From Chamaelirium japonicum (Eukaryota; Streptophyta; Magnoliopsida; Liliales; Melanthiaceae): a stretch of DNA of 64,000 nucleotides. A model generated the notes under the pieces. That model was not told the DNA's origin. It saw only the letters and a list, made by a program, of their open reading frames with translations, and ran no database searches. The position numbers and the translations under genes are program-made. Positions 37,071-52,354 of this stretch are shown here, in pieces (within the stretch, counting starts at the first letter, position 1; every line of letters begins with the position of its first letter). The DNA is taken from NCBI GenBank assembly GCA_947650365.1, contig OX393553.1, positions 41,835,949 through 41,899,948 of the forward strand. The letters are read 5' to 3'.

Positions 37071-39480
37071 TGTATCCATTCTAATTCATTCATACGAGCT
37101 ATTCTAATTCATTCATACAATCCATTCTAATTCATTCATACAATCCATTCTAATTCTTTCACACGATCCATTCTAATTCGTTCGTACGATCCATTCCAAT
37201 TCATTCATGCGATCCATTCTAATTCATTCATACAATCCATTCTAATTCTTTCACACGATCCATTCTAATTCATTCGTACAATCTATTCTAATTCATTCAT
37301 ACGATCCATTCTAATTCATTCGCACGATCCATTCTAATTCATTTAGATCCATTCTAATTCATTCGTACAATCCATTCTAATTCATTCGCAGGATCCATTC
37401 GAATTCAGTCATACGATCCATTCTAATTCCTTCGTACGATCCATTCTAATTCATTCGTATGATCCCTTCTAATTTATTCGCACAATCCATTCTATTTCAT
37501 TCGTACGATCCATTCTTATTTAATCGTATGATCCATTCTAATTCAATCGCACGATCCATTCTAATTAATTCGTACGTTCGTACATCGCACGAATTTATCC
37601 ATTCTAATTCATTCGTACGATCCGTGTGAAAGAATTAGAATGGATCGTATGAATGAAATAGAATGGATCATATGAATGAATTAGAATGGATCGTACGAAT
37701 GAATTAGAATGGATCGTACGACTGAATTAGAATGGATACATTCGTGCGAATGAATTAGAATGGATCATACGAATGAGTAAGAATGGATCGTACGAATGAA
37801 ATAGAATGGATTGTACGAATGAATTAGAATGGATTGTACGAATGAATTAGAATGGATACATTCGTGCGAATGAATTAGAATGGATCGTATGAATGAGTAA
37901 GAATGGATCATACGATTGTATTCGTGCAAATGAAATAGAATGGATCGTATGTACGAATGAATTCGAATGGATTGTACGAATGAGTAAGAATGGATCGTAC
38001 GAATGAAATAGAATGGATTGTACGAATGAATTAGAATAGATCGTATGAATGAATTAGAATGGATCGTGTGAAAGAATTAGAATGGCGTATGAATGAATTA
38101 GAATGGATCATGCGAATGAATTAGAATGGATCGTACGAATGAATTAGAATGGATCGTATGAATGAATTAGAATGGATCGTATGAATGAATTAGAATGGAT
38201 CGTATGAATGAATTAGAATGGATCGCACGAATGAATTAGAATGGATCGTACGAATGAATTAGAATGGATCGTACGAATGAAATTGAATGGATTGTACGAA
38301 TGAATAAGAATGGATCGTACGAAGGAATTAGACTGGATCGTGCGAATGAATTAGAATGGATCGTACGAATGAATTAGAATGGATCGTACGAATGAATTAG
38401 AATGGATAGTACAAATGAATTAGAATGGATCGTACGAATAAATTAGAATAGATTATATGAATGAATTAGAATGGATACATTCGTGCGAATGAATTAGAAT
38501 GGAACGTACGAATGAATTAGAATAGATCGTATGAATGAATTAGAATGGATCGTATGAATGAATTAGAATGGATCGTACGAATGAATTAGAATGGATACAT
38601 TCGTGCGAATAAATTAGAATGGATTATACGAATGAGTAAGTATGGATCGTACGAATGAAATAGAATGGATTGTACGAATGAATTAGAATGGATCGTACGA
38701 ATGAATTAGAATGGATCGTGTGAAAGAATTAGAATGGATTGTATGAATGAATTAGAATGGATCGTATGAATGAATTAGAATGGATCGTACTAATGAATTA
38801 GAATGGATACATTCGTGCGAATGAATTAGAAGGATCATACGAATGAGTAATAATGGATCGTACGAATGAAATAGAATGGATTGTACGAATTAAATAGAAT
38901 GGATCGTACGAATGAATTAGAATAGATACATTGATCGTACGAATGAATTAGAATGGATCATACGAATGAGTAAGAATGGATCATTTGAATGTAATAAAAT
39001 GGATTGTACGAATGAAATAGAATGGATCGTACGAATGAATTAGAATGGATCGTGTGAAAGAATTGAAATGAATTGTATGAATAAATTAGAATGGATCGTA
39101 CGAATGAGTAAGAATGGATCGTACGAATGAAATAGAATGCGATCCATTCTAATTCATTTGTACGATCCATTCTAATTCATTCGTATAATCCATTCTATTT
39201 CATTCGTACGATCCAATCTTACTCATTCGTATGATCCATTCTAATTCATTCGCACGAATGTATCCATTCTAATTCATTCGTACGATCCATTCTAATTCAT
39301 TCGTACGATCTATTCTAATTCATTCATATGATCCATTCTAATTCATTCATACAATCCATTCTAATTCTTTCACACGATCCATTCTAATTCATTCGTACGA
39401 TCCATTCTAATTCATTCGTACAATCCATTCTATTTCATTCGTACGATCCATTCTTACTCATTCGTACGATCCATTCTAAT
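37071..39480. repeat. Dispersed 2.4-kb duplicated block, copy 2
   Basis: Direct-orientation counterpart of 31240-33740 with the same switch points (37623 and 39139) and the same rare words (CGTACGTTCGTACATCGCAC at 37571, ACATTGATCG at 38928). It differs by scattered substitutions and by whole-monomer gains and losses. Confidence 0.8.
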
Positions 39481-41949
39481 TCATTCGCACGAATATATCC
39501 ATTCTAATTCATTCGTACAATCCATTCTATTTCATTCGTACGATCCATTCTTACTCATTCGTATGATCCATTCTAATTCATTCGCACGAATGTATCCATT
39601 CTAATTCATTCGTACAATCCATTCTAATTCATTCGCACGATCCATTCTAATTCATTCATACGATCCATTCTAATTCATTCATACAATCCATTCTAATTCT
39701 TTCACACGATCCATTCTAATTCATTCGTACGATCCATTCTAATTCATTCGCACAATCCATTCTATTTCATTCGTACGATCCATTCTTACTCATTCGTATG
39801 ATCCATTCTAATTCATTCGCACGATCCATTCTAATTAATTCCTACGATCGTACGAATGAATTAGAATGGATCGTACGAATGAATTAGAATAGATTGTGCG
39901 AATGAATTGGAATGGATCATACGAAGGAATTAGAATGGATCGTACGAATGAATTAGAATGGATCGTACAAATGAACTAGAATGGATACATTCTTGCGAAT
40001 GAATTAGAATGGATCATACGAATGACTAAGAATGGATCTTACGAATGAAATAGAATGGATCGTATGAATGAATTAGAATGGATTGTACGAATGAATTAGA
40101 ATGGATTGTATAAATGAATTAGAATTGATCGTGCGAATGAATAAGAATGGATCGTACGAATGAAGTGCGAATGAATTAGAATGGATCGTACAATCCATTC
40201 TATTTCATTCGTACGATCCATTCTTACTCATTCGTATGATCCATTCTAATTCATTCGTACGATCCATTCTAATTCATTCGTACAATCCATTCTATTTCAT
40301 TCGTACGATCCATTCTTACTTATTCAAATGATCCATTCTAATTCATTCGCACGAATGTATCCATTCTAATTCATTCGTACAATCTATTCTATTTCATTCG
40401 TATGAATGAATTAGAATGGGTACATTCGTGCGAATGAATTAGAATAGATCATACGAATGAGTAAGAATGGATCGTACGAATGAAATAGAATGGATCGTAC
40501 GAAGGAATTAGAATGGATCATACGAATGAATTAGAATGGATCGTATGAATGAATTCGAATGGATCGTGTGAAAGAATTAGAATGGATCATGTGAAAGAAT
40601 TAGAATGGATTATATAAATGAATTAGAATGGTTCGTATGAATGAATTAGAATGGATCGTATGAATGAATTAGAATGGATCGTACGAATGAATTAGAATGG
40701 ATACATTCGTGTGAAAGAATTAGAATAGATCGTATGAATGAATTAGAATGGATCGTATGAATTAATTAGAATGGATATATTCGTGCAAATGAATTAGAAT
40801 GGATCATACGAATGAGTAAGAATGGATTGTATGAATGAATTAGAATGGATCGTATGAATGAATTAGAATGGATCGAGTGAATGAATTCGAATGGATCGTG
40901 GAATGAAATAGAATGGATACAAATGAATTAGAATGGATCATACGAGTGAATTAGAATGGATCGTATGAGTGAATTCGAATGGATCATGTGAATGAATTAG
41001 AATGGATTGTACGAATAAATTAGAATGGATCGGGCTAATGAGTAAGAATGGATCGTACGAATGAAATAGAATGGATTGTACGCGATCCATTCTAATTCAT
41101 TCGTACGATCCATTCTAATTCATTCGTACGATCCAATCTAATTCATTCGTACGATCCTTTCTAATTCATTCGTACGATCCATTCTAATTCATTCGCACGA
41201 TCCATTCTAATTCATTCGCACATTCTAATTCATTAGCACGATCCATTCTAATTCATTCGTACGATCTATTCTATTTCATTCGTACGATCCATTCTTACTC
41301 AATCGTATGATCTATTCTAATTCATTCGCACGAATCTATCCATTCTAATTCATTCGTACGATCAATTCTAATTCATTCGCACGATCCATTCTAATTCATT
41401 AATACGATCCAATCTAATTCATTCATACGATCCATTCTAATTCATTCGCACGAATGTATCCATTCTAATTCATTCGTACGATTCATTCTAATTCATTTGC
41501 ACGGTCCATATTAATTCATTCGTACGAAGGAATTAGAATGGATTGTATGAATGAATTAGAATGGATCGTATGAATGAGTAAGAATGGATCATACGAATGA
41601 AATAGAATGGATTGTACGAATGAATTAGAATGGATCGTACGAATGAATTAGAATGGATCGTGTGAAAGAATTAGAATGCATCGTATGAATGAATTAGAAT
41701 GGATCGTATGAATGAATTAGAATGGATCGTACAAATGAATTAGAATGGATCGTACGAATGAATTAGAATGGATACATTCGTGCGAATGAATTAGAATGGA
41801 TCATACGAATGAGTAAGAATGGATCGTACGAATGAAATAGAATAGATTGTACGAATGAATTAGAATGGATCGTACGAGTGAATTAGAATGGATCGTGTGA
41901 AAGAATTAGAATGGATTGTATGAATGAATTAGAATGGATACATTCGTGC
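39481..41949. repeat. Satellite mosaic
   Basis: Forward to 39849, reverse to about 40189, forward to 40401, reverse to 41081, forward to 41525, reverse to 41949. The reverse part at about 40690-40990 shares rare variants (GATATATTCGTGCAAATG, GGATACAAATGAA) with 46625-46920. No gene. Confidence 0.88.
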
Positions 41950-44900
41950 GATCCATTCTAATTCATTCGTATGATCCATTCTAATTCATTCGCACGATCC
42001 ATTCTAATTCATTCGCACGAATGTATCCGATCCATTCTAATTCCTTCGTACGATCCATTCTAATTCACTCGTACGATCCATTCTAATTCATTCGCACAAT
42101 CCATTCTAATTCCTTCGTACGATCCATTCTAATTCATTCGTACGATCCATTCTAATTCATTCGCACGATACATTCTAATTCATTCGCACGAATGTATCCG
42201 ATCCATTCTAATTCCTTCGTACGATCCATTCTAATTCATTCGTACAATCCATTCTAATTCATTCGCACGATCCATTCTAATTCATTCGCACGAATGAATC
42301 CGATCCATTCTAATTCCGTCGTACGATCCATTCTAATTCATTCGTACGATCCATTCTAATTCATTCGCACGATCCATTCTAATTCATTCGCACGAATGTA
42401 TCTGATCCATTTTAATTCCTTCGTACGATCCATTCTAATTCATTCGTACGATCCATTCTAATTCATTCGCACGATCTATTCTAATTCATTCGCACGAATG
42501 TATCCGATCCATTCTAATTCCTTCGTACGATCCATTCTAATTTATTCGTCCGATCCATTCTAATTCATTCGCACGATCCATTCTAATTCATTCGCACGAA
42601 TGTATCCGATCCATTCTAATTCCTTCGTACGATCCATTCTAATTCATTCGTACGATCCATTCTAATTCATTCGCACGATCCTTTCTAATTCATTCGCACG
42701 AATGTATCCGATCCATTCTAATTCCTTCGTACGATCCATTCTAATTCATTCGTACGATCCATTCTAATTCATTCGCACGATCCATTCTAATTCATTCGCA
42801 CGAATGTATCCGATCCATTCTAATTCCTTCGTACGATCCATTCTAATTCATTCGTACGATCCATTCTACTTGATTCGCACGATCCATTCTAATTTATTCG
42901 CACGAATGTATCCGATCCATTCTAATTCCTTCGTACGATCCATTCTAATTCATTCATACGATCCATTCTAATTCATTCGCATGATCCATTCTAATTCATT
43001 CGCACTTATGTATCCAATCCATTCTAATTCCTTTGTACGATCCATTCTGATTCATTTGTACGATCCATTCTAATTCATTCGCACGATCCATTCTAATTCA
43101 TTCGCACGAATGTATCCGATCTATTCTAATTCCTTCGTACGATCAATTCTAATTCCTTCGTACGATCCATTCTAATTCATTCGCACGATCCATTCTAATT
43201 CATTTGCACGAATGTATCCGATCCATTCTAATTCCTTCGTACGATCCATTCTAATTCATTCATACGATCCATTCTAATTCATTCGCACGATCCATTCTAA
43301 TTCATTCGCACGAATGTATCTGATCCATTCTAATTCCTTCGTACAATCCATTCTAATTCATTCGTACGATCCATTCTAATCCATTCGCACGATCCATTCT
43401 AATTCATTCGCACGAATGTATCCGATCTATTCTAATTCCTTCGTACGATCCATTCTAATTCATTCGTACGATCCATTCTAATTCATTCGCACGATCCATT
43501 CTAATTCATTCGCACGAATGTATCCGATACATTCTAATTCCTTCGTACGATCCATTCTAATTCATTCATGCGATCCATTCTAATTCATTCGCACGATCCA
43601 TTCTAATTCATTCGCACGAATGTATCCGATCCATTCTAATTCCTTCGTACGATCCATTCTAATTCATTCGTACGATCCATTCTAATTCATTCGCACGATC
43701 CATTCTAATTCCTTCGCACGAATGTATCCGATCCATTGTAATTCCTTCGTACGATCCTTTCTAATTCATTCGTACGATCCATTCTAATTCATTCGCACGA
43801 TCCATTCTAATTCATTCGCACGAATGTATCCGATCCATTCTAATTCCTTCGTACGATCCATTCTAATTCATTCGTACGATCCATTCTAATTCATTCGCAC
43901 GATCCATTCTAATTCATTCGCACGAATGTATCCAATCCATTCTAATTCCTTCGTATGATCCATTCTAATTCATTCGTACGATCCATTCTAATTTATTCGC
44001 ACGATCCATTCTAATTCATTCGCACGAATGTATCCGATCCATTCTAATTCATTCGTACGATCCATTCTAATTCATTCGTACGATCCATTCTAATTCATTC
44101 GCACGATCCATTCTAATTCATTCGCACGATCCATTCTAGTTCATTCGCACGAATGTATCCGATCCATTCTAATTCCTTCGTACGATCCATTCTAATTCGT
44201 TCGTATGATCCATTCTAATTCATTCGCATGATCCATTCTAATTCATTCGCACGAATGTATCCGATCCATTCTAATTCCTTCGTACGATCCATTCTAATTC
44301 ATTCGTATGATCCATTCTAAATTATTCGCACGATCCATTCTAATTCATTCGCACGAATGTATCCGATCCATTCTAATTCCTTCGTACGATCCATACTAAT
44401 TCATTCGAACGATCCATTCTAATTCATTCGCACGATCCATTCTAATTCATTCGCACGAATGTATTCGATCCATTCTAATTCCTTCGTACGATCCATTCTA
44501 ATTCGTTCGTACGATCCATTCTAATTCATTCGCACGATCCATTCTAATTCATTCGCACGAATATATCCGATCCATTCGAATTCCTTCGTACGATCCATTC
44601 TAATTCATTCGTACATTCCATTTTAATTCATTCGCACGATCTATTTTAATTCATTCGCACGAATGTATCCGATCCATTCTAATTCCTTCGTACGATCCAT
44701 TCTAATTCATTCGTACGATCCATTCTAATTCATTCGCACGATCCATTCTAATTCATTCGCACGAATGTATCTGATCCATTGTAATTCCTTCGTACAATCC
44801 ATTCTAATTCATTCGTACGATCCATTCTAATTCATTCGCACGATCCATTCTAATTCATTCGCACGAATGTATCCGATCCATTCTAATTCCTTCGTGCGAT

Positions 44901-45100
44901 CCATTCTAATTCATTCGTACGATCCATTCTAATTCATTCGCACGATCTATTCTAATTCATTCGCACGAATGTATCCGATCCATTCTAATTCCTTCGGACG
45001 ATCCATTCTAATTCATTCGTACGATCCATTCTAATTTATTCGCACGATCCATTCTAATTCCTTCGTACGATCCAATCTATGTCATTCGCACGAATGTATC
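41950..45100 (+). repeat. Homogeneous 102-bp higher-order repeat array
   Basis: Each unit holds four 23-bp monomers (one CCTTCGTA, one CATTCGTA, two CATTCGCA) and a 10-bp remnant CGAATGTATC, total 102 bp. The remnant starts at 42018, 42189, 42291, 42393, 42495 and so on at 102-bp steps to 44966. One unit is 125 bp (an extra monomer, 44025-44150) and the first is 171 bp (three extra). That is 28 units, about 3 kb, with mostly single-base differences. It is the most regular part of the window, hence probably the youngest amplification. No gene. Confidence 0.92.
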
Positions 45101-47279
45101 CAATCTAATTCCTTCGTATGATCCATTCTAATTCATACGATACATTCTATTTCATTCGTACGATCCATTCTTACTCATTAGCACGATCCATTCTAATTCA
45201 TTCGTACAATCCATTCTAATTCATTCGCACGATCCATTCGAATTCACTCATACGATCCATTCTAATTCATTCGTATGATCCATTCTAATTCATTTGTATC
45301 CATTCTATTTTATTTGCACGATCCATTCGAATTCATTCGCACGATCCATTCTAATTCATTCATACGATCCATTCTAATTCATTCATACAATCCATCCTAA
45401 TTCTTTCACACGATCCACTCTAATTTATTCGTACGATCCATTCTAATTCATTCGCACGAATGTATCCATTCTAATTCATTCGCACGAATGTATCCATTCT
45501 AATTCATTCGTACGATCGATTCTAATTCATTCGCACGAATGAATTAGAATGGATCGTATGAATGAATTAGAATGGATCGTACGAATGAATTAGAATGGAC
45601 CGTGTGAAAGAATTAGAATGGACCGTGTGAAAGAATTAGAATGGATTGTATGAATGAATTAGAATGGATCGTGCGAATGAATTCGAATGGATCGTGCGAA
45701 TGAAATAGAATGGATACAAATGAACTAGAATGGATCATATGAATGAATTAGAATGGATCATATGAGTGAATTCGAATTGGTCATGCGAATGAATTAGAAT
45801 GGATCGTACGAATGAATTAGAATGGATCATACGAATGAATTAGAATGGATCATACGAAGGAATTAGAATGGATCGGATACATTCGTGCGAATGAATTAGA
45901 ATGGATTGTACGAATTAATTAGAATGGATTGTACGAATGAATTAGAATGGATCGTATGAATGAATTAGAATGGATCGTGCGAATGAATTAGAATGGATCG
46001 TACAAATGAATTAGAATGGATACATTCATGCGAATGAATTATAAAGGATCGTATGAATGAATTAGATTGGATCGTATTAATGAATTAGAATGGATCGTGT
46101 GAATGAATTAGAATGGATCGTACGAATGAATTAGAATGGATATATTCGTGCGAATGAATTAGAATGGATCATCCGATTGACTAAGAATGGATCGTACGAA
46201 TGAAATAGAATAGATCGTACGAATGAATTAGAATGGATCGTGCTAATGAATTAGAATTGATCGTACGAATGAATTAGAATAGATCGTACGAATGAATTAG
46301 AATGGATCGTACGAATGAATTAGAATTGATCGTACGAATGAATTAGAATAGATTGTGCGAATGAATTAGAATGGTGCGAATGAATTAGAATGGATCGTGC
46401 GAATGAATTAAAATGGATCGTACGAATTAATTAGAATGGATCGTACGAATGAATTAGAATGGATCATACAAATGAATTAGAATGGATCGTACAAAGGAAT
46501 TAGAATGGATCATACGAATGAAATATAATGGGTCGTACAAAGGAATTAGAATGGATCATACGAAGGAATTAGAAAGGATCGTACGAAGGAATTAGAATGG
46601 ATCGTACGAATGAATTCGAATGGGTACATTCGTGCGAAAGAATTAGAATAGATCGTATGAATGAATTTGGATGGATCGTATGAATGAATTAGAATGGATA
46701 TATTCGTGCAAATGAATTAGAATGGATCATATGAATGAGTAAGAATGAATAGTATGAATGAATTAGAATGGATCGTATGAATGAATTAGAATGGATCGTG
46801 CGAATAAATTCGAATGGATCGTGCGAATGAAATAGAATGGATACAAATGAATTAGAATGGATCATACGAATGAATTAGAATGGATCTTATGAGTGAATTC
46901 TAATGGATCGTGCGAATGAATTAGAATGGATTGTACGAATGAATTGAGTAAAAATGGATCGTACGAATGAAATAGAATGGATTGTACGAATGAATTAGAA
47001 TGGATCGTACGAATGAATTAGAATGGATCATGTGAAAGAATTAGAATGGATTGTATGAATGAATTAGAATGGATCGTACGAATGCGTAAGAATGGATTGT
47101 ACGAATGAAATATAATGCGATCCATTTTAATTCATTCGTACGATCCATTCTAATTCATTCGTACAATCCATTCTATTTCATTAGTACGATCCATTCTTAC
47201 TCATTCGTATGATCCATTCTAATTCATTCGCACGAATGTATCCATTCTAATTCATTCATACGATCCATTCTAATGTGCG
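45101..47279. repeat. Satellite mosaic after the 102-bp array
   Basis: Degenerate forward monomers to 45537, reverse 45538-47117, then forward. The reverse section shares rare variants with 40690-40990. The junction at 47117 (ATGCGATCC) is a third copy of the one at 33402 and 39139. No gene. Confidence 0.88.
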
Positions 47280-50200
47280 ATCCTTTCTAATTCATTCGTA
47301 CGATCCATTCTAATTCATTCGCACGATCCATTCTAATTCATTCATACGATCCATTCTAATTCATTCGCACGAATGTATCCATTCTAATTCATTAGCACGA
47401 TCCATTCTAATTCATTCACACGAATGAATCCATTCTAATTCGGGAAAGAATTAGAATTGATTGTATGAATGAATTAGAATGGATCGTATGAATGAATTAG
47501 AATGGATCGTACGAATGAATTAGAATGGATACATTCGTACGAATGAATTAGAATGGATCGTACGAATGAGTCAGAATGGATCGTACAAATGTATTCGTGC
47601 GTGTAAAAGAATTAGAATGGATTATATGAATGAATTAGAATGGATCGTATGAATGATTTAGAATGGATCGTACGAATGAATTAGAATGGATCGTATGAAT
47701 GAATTAGAATGGATACATTCGTGCGAATGAATTAGAATGGATCGTACGAATGAGTAAGAATGGATCGTACGAAAGAAATAGAATGGATTGTACGAATGAA
47801 TTAGAATGGATCGTACGAATGAATTAGAATAGATTGTATGAATGAATTAGAATGGATACATTCGTGCGAATGAATTAGAATGGATCATATGAATGAATTA
47901 GAATAGATCGTACGAATGAATTAGAATGGATCGTACGAATGAATTAGAATAGATTGCGCGAATGAATTAGAATGGATCGTATGAATGAATTAGATTATGA
48001 TCCATTCTATTTCATTCGTATGATCCATTCTAATTCCTTCGTACAATCTAATTCATTCATACGATCCATTCTAATTCATTTGCACGAATGTATCCCATGG
48101 GAATGAATTAGAATGGATCGAACGAAGGAATTAGAATGGATCATTCGAATGGAATAGAATGGATCGTAAGAATGGATCATACGAATGTTATCGTATAATC
48201 CTTTCTAATTCATTCGCACGAATGTATCCATTCTAATTCATTCGTACAATCCATTCTAATTCATTCGTACGAATATATCCACTCTAATTCATTTATACGA
48301 TCCATTCTAATTCATTCGCACGAATGTATCCATTCTAATTCATTCGTACGGTCCATTCTAATTCATTCGCACAATCTATTCTAATTCATTCGTATGATCA
48401 ATTCTAATTCATTCGCACGAATGTATCCATTCTAATTCATTCGTACGATCCATTCTAATTCATTCGCATGAATGTATCCATTCTAATTCCTTCGTACGAT
48501 CCATTCTAATTCCTTCGTACGATCCATTCTTATTCGTTCGTACGATCCATTCTAATTCATTCGCACGAATGTATCCATTCTAATTCATTCGTACGATCCA
48601 TTCTAATTCATTCGTACAATCCATTCTATTTCATTCGTACGATCCATTCTTACTCATTCGTATGATCTATTCTAATTCATTCGCATGAATGTATCAATTC
48701 TAATTCATTCGTATGATCCATTCTAATTTATTCGTATGATCCATTCTAATTCATTCATACGATCCATTCTAATTCATTCGTACAATCCATTCTAATTCTT
48801 TCACACGATCCATTCTAATTCATTCGTACGATCCATTCTAATTCATTCGTACAATCCATTCTATTTCATTCGTACGATCCATTCTTACTCATTCGTATGA
48901 TCCATTCTAATTCATTCGCACGAATGTATCCATTCTAATTCATTCGTACGATCCATTCTAATTCATTCGTACGATCCATTCTAATTCATTCGTACGATCG
49001 TACGAATGAATTAGAATAGATCGTACGAATGAATTAGAATAGATTGTGTGAATGAATTAGAATGGATCGTACGAATGAATTAGAATGGATCGTACGAATA
49101 AATTAGAATGGATACATTCGTGCGAATGAATTAGAATGGATCATACGAATGAGTAAGAATGGATTGTACGAATGAAATAGAATGGATTGTACGAATGAAT
49201 TAGAATGGATCGTATGAATGAATTAGAATGGATCGTACGAATGAATTTGAATGGATACATTCGTGCGAATGAATTAGAATGGATCGTGCGAATGAATTAG
49301 AATGGATCATACGAATGAATTAGCATGGATCGTGCTATAGAATTAGAATGGAACGTACGAATGAATTAGAATGGATCATGTGAAAGAATTAGAATGGATT
49401 GTATGAATGAAATAGAATGAATTCGTACGATCCATTTGAATTCATTCGCACGATCCAATCTAATTCATTCATACGATCCATTCTAATTCATTCATACAAT
49501 CCATTCTAATTCTTTCACACGATCCATTCTAATTCATTCGTACGTTCCATTCTAATTCATTAGTACGATCCATGCTAATTCATTCAAACGATCCATTCTA
49601 ATTCATTCGCACGAATGTATCCATTCTAATTCATTCGTACGATCCATTCTAATTCATTCGTACGATCCATTCTAATTCATTCGTACAATCCATTCTAATT
49701 CTTTCACACGATCCATTCTAATTTATTCGTACGATCCATTCTAATTCATAAGTATGATCCATTCTAATTCATTCGCACGAATGTATCAATTCTAATTCAT
49801 TCGTACGATCCATTCTAATTCATTCGGACAATCTATTCTAATTCATTCGTATGATCCATTCTAATTCATTCGTACAATCCATTCTATTTCATTCGTACGA
49901 TCCATTCTTACTCATTCGTATGATCCATTCTAATTCATTCACACGAATGTATCCATTCTAATTCATTCGTACGATCCATTCTAATTCATTCGCACAATCT
50001 ATTCTGATTCATTTGTATGATCCATTCTAATTCATTCGTACGATCTATTCTAATTCATTCGTACGATACATTCTAATTCATTCGCACGAATGTATCCATT
50101 CCAATTCATTCATACAATCTATTCTAATTCATTCGTACGATCCATTCTAATTCATTCGTACAATCCATTCTTTTTCATTCGTACGATCCATTCTTACTCA

Positions 50201-52354
50201 TTCGTATGATCCATTCTAATTCATTCGCACGAATGTATCAATTCTAATTCATTCGTACGATCCATTCTAATTCATTCGTACGATCCATTCTAATTCATTC
50301 GTACAATCCATTCTATTTCATTCGTATGATCCATTCTTACTCATTCGTATGATCCATTCTAATTCATTCGCACGAATGTATCTATTCTAATTCATTCGTA
50401 CGATACATTCTAATTCATTCATAGGATCCATTCTAATTCATTCGTACGATCCATTCTAATTCATTCGCACGATCCATTCTAATTCATTCATATGAATGTA
50501 TCCATTCTAATTCATTCATAAGATCCATTCTAATTCATTCGCATGATCCATTCTAATTCATTCTCACGAATGAATCCATTCTAATTTATTCGTATAATCC
50601 ATTCTATTTTATTCGTACGATCCATTCTTACTCATTCATACGATCCATTCTAATTCATTCGCACGAATGTATCCGTTCTAATTCATTCGTACGATCCATT
50701 CTAATTCATTCGCACAATCTATTCTAATTCATTCATACGATCCATTCTTATTCATTCGTACGATCTTATCTAATTCATGCGTACAATCCATTCTCATTCA
50801 CTAGCACGATCGTACGAATTAATTAGAATGGTTCGTGCGAATGAATTAGAATAGATTGTGCGAATGAATTAGAATGGATCATATGAATGAATTAGAATGG
50901 ATCGTGCGAATGAATTAGAATAGATTGTGCGAATGAATTAGAATGGATCGTACAAATGAATTAGAATGGATACATTCGTGCAAATGAATTAGAATGGATA
51001 CATTTGTGCGTACGATCCATTCTAATTCATTCGAACAATCTATTCTAATTCATTCGTACGATCCATTCTAATTCATTCGCACGATCCATTCTAATTCATT
51101 CACACGAATGAATCCATTCTAATTTATTCGTACAATCCATTCTATTTCATTCGTACGATCCATTCTTATTCATTCGTACGATCCATTCTAATTCATTCGC
51201 ACGAATGTATCCATTCTAATTCATTCATACGATCCATTCTAATTCATTCGTACGATCTATTCTAAGTCATTCGTATAATCCATTCTATTTCATTCGTATG
51301 ATCCATTCTTACTCATTCGTAGGATCCATTCTAATTCATTCGCACGAATGTATCCATTCTAATTCATTCGTACGATCCATTCTAATTCATTCGTACGATC
51401 CATTCTAATTCATTCATACAATCCATTCTAATTCTTTCACACGATCCATTCTAATTCATTCGTACGATCCATTCTAATTCATTCGTGCAATCCATTCTAT
51501 TTCATTCGTACGAACCATTCTTACTCATTCGTACGATCCATTCTAATTCATTCGCACGAATGTATCCATTATAATTCATTCGTATGATCCATTTTAATTC
51601 ATTCGTGCAATCCATTCTATTTCATTCGTACGATCCATTTTTACTCATTCGTATGATCCATTCTAATTCATTCGCACGAATGAATCCATTCTAATTCATT
51701 CGTACAATCCATTCTAATTCATTCGTACGATCCATTCTAATTCATTCGTACAATCCATTCTAATTCATTCGCACAAATTTATCCATTCTAATTCATTCGT
51801 ACGATCCATTCTAATTCATTCGCACAATCTATTCTAATTCATTCGTACGTTCCATTCTAATTCATTACGTACGATCTATTCTAATTCATTTGCACAATCT
51901 ATTCTAATTCATACGTACGATCCATTCTAATTCCTTCGTATGATCCATTCTAATTCATTCGTACGATCCATTCTAATTCATTCGCATGATCAATTCAAAT
52001 TCATCGTGCGAATGAATTAGAATGGATCGTACGAATGAGTAAGAATGGATCGTACGAATGAAATAGAATGGATTGTACGAATGAATTTGAATGGATCGTA
52101 CGAATGAATTAGAATGGATACATTCGTGCGAATGAATTAGAATGGATCATATGAATGAGTAAGAATGGATCGTACGAATGAAATAGAATGGATTGTTCGA
52201 AAGAATTAGAATGGATCGTACGAATGAATTAGAATGGATCGTGTGAAAGAATTAGAATGGATCGTATGAATGAATTAGAATGGATCGTATGAATGAATTA
52301 GAATGGATCGTACGAATGAATTAGAATGGATCGTACGAATGAATTAGATTGGAT
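47280..52354. repeat. 5-kb duplicated satellite block, copy 1
   Basis: Repeated in direct orientation at about 55379-60287. Shared rare sequence includes CTAATTCGGGAAAGAATTAG (47435), TATCCCATGGGAATG (48091) and CATTACGTACG (51863), and every orientation switch corresponds. The offset is 8099 bp at the start, 8076 after one 23-bp loss, 8053 after a second, and 7933 near the end after a 120-bp difference (4 x 23 + 28). Compared stretches are nearly identical. Confidence 0.88.
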
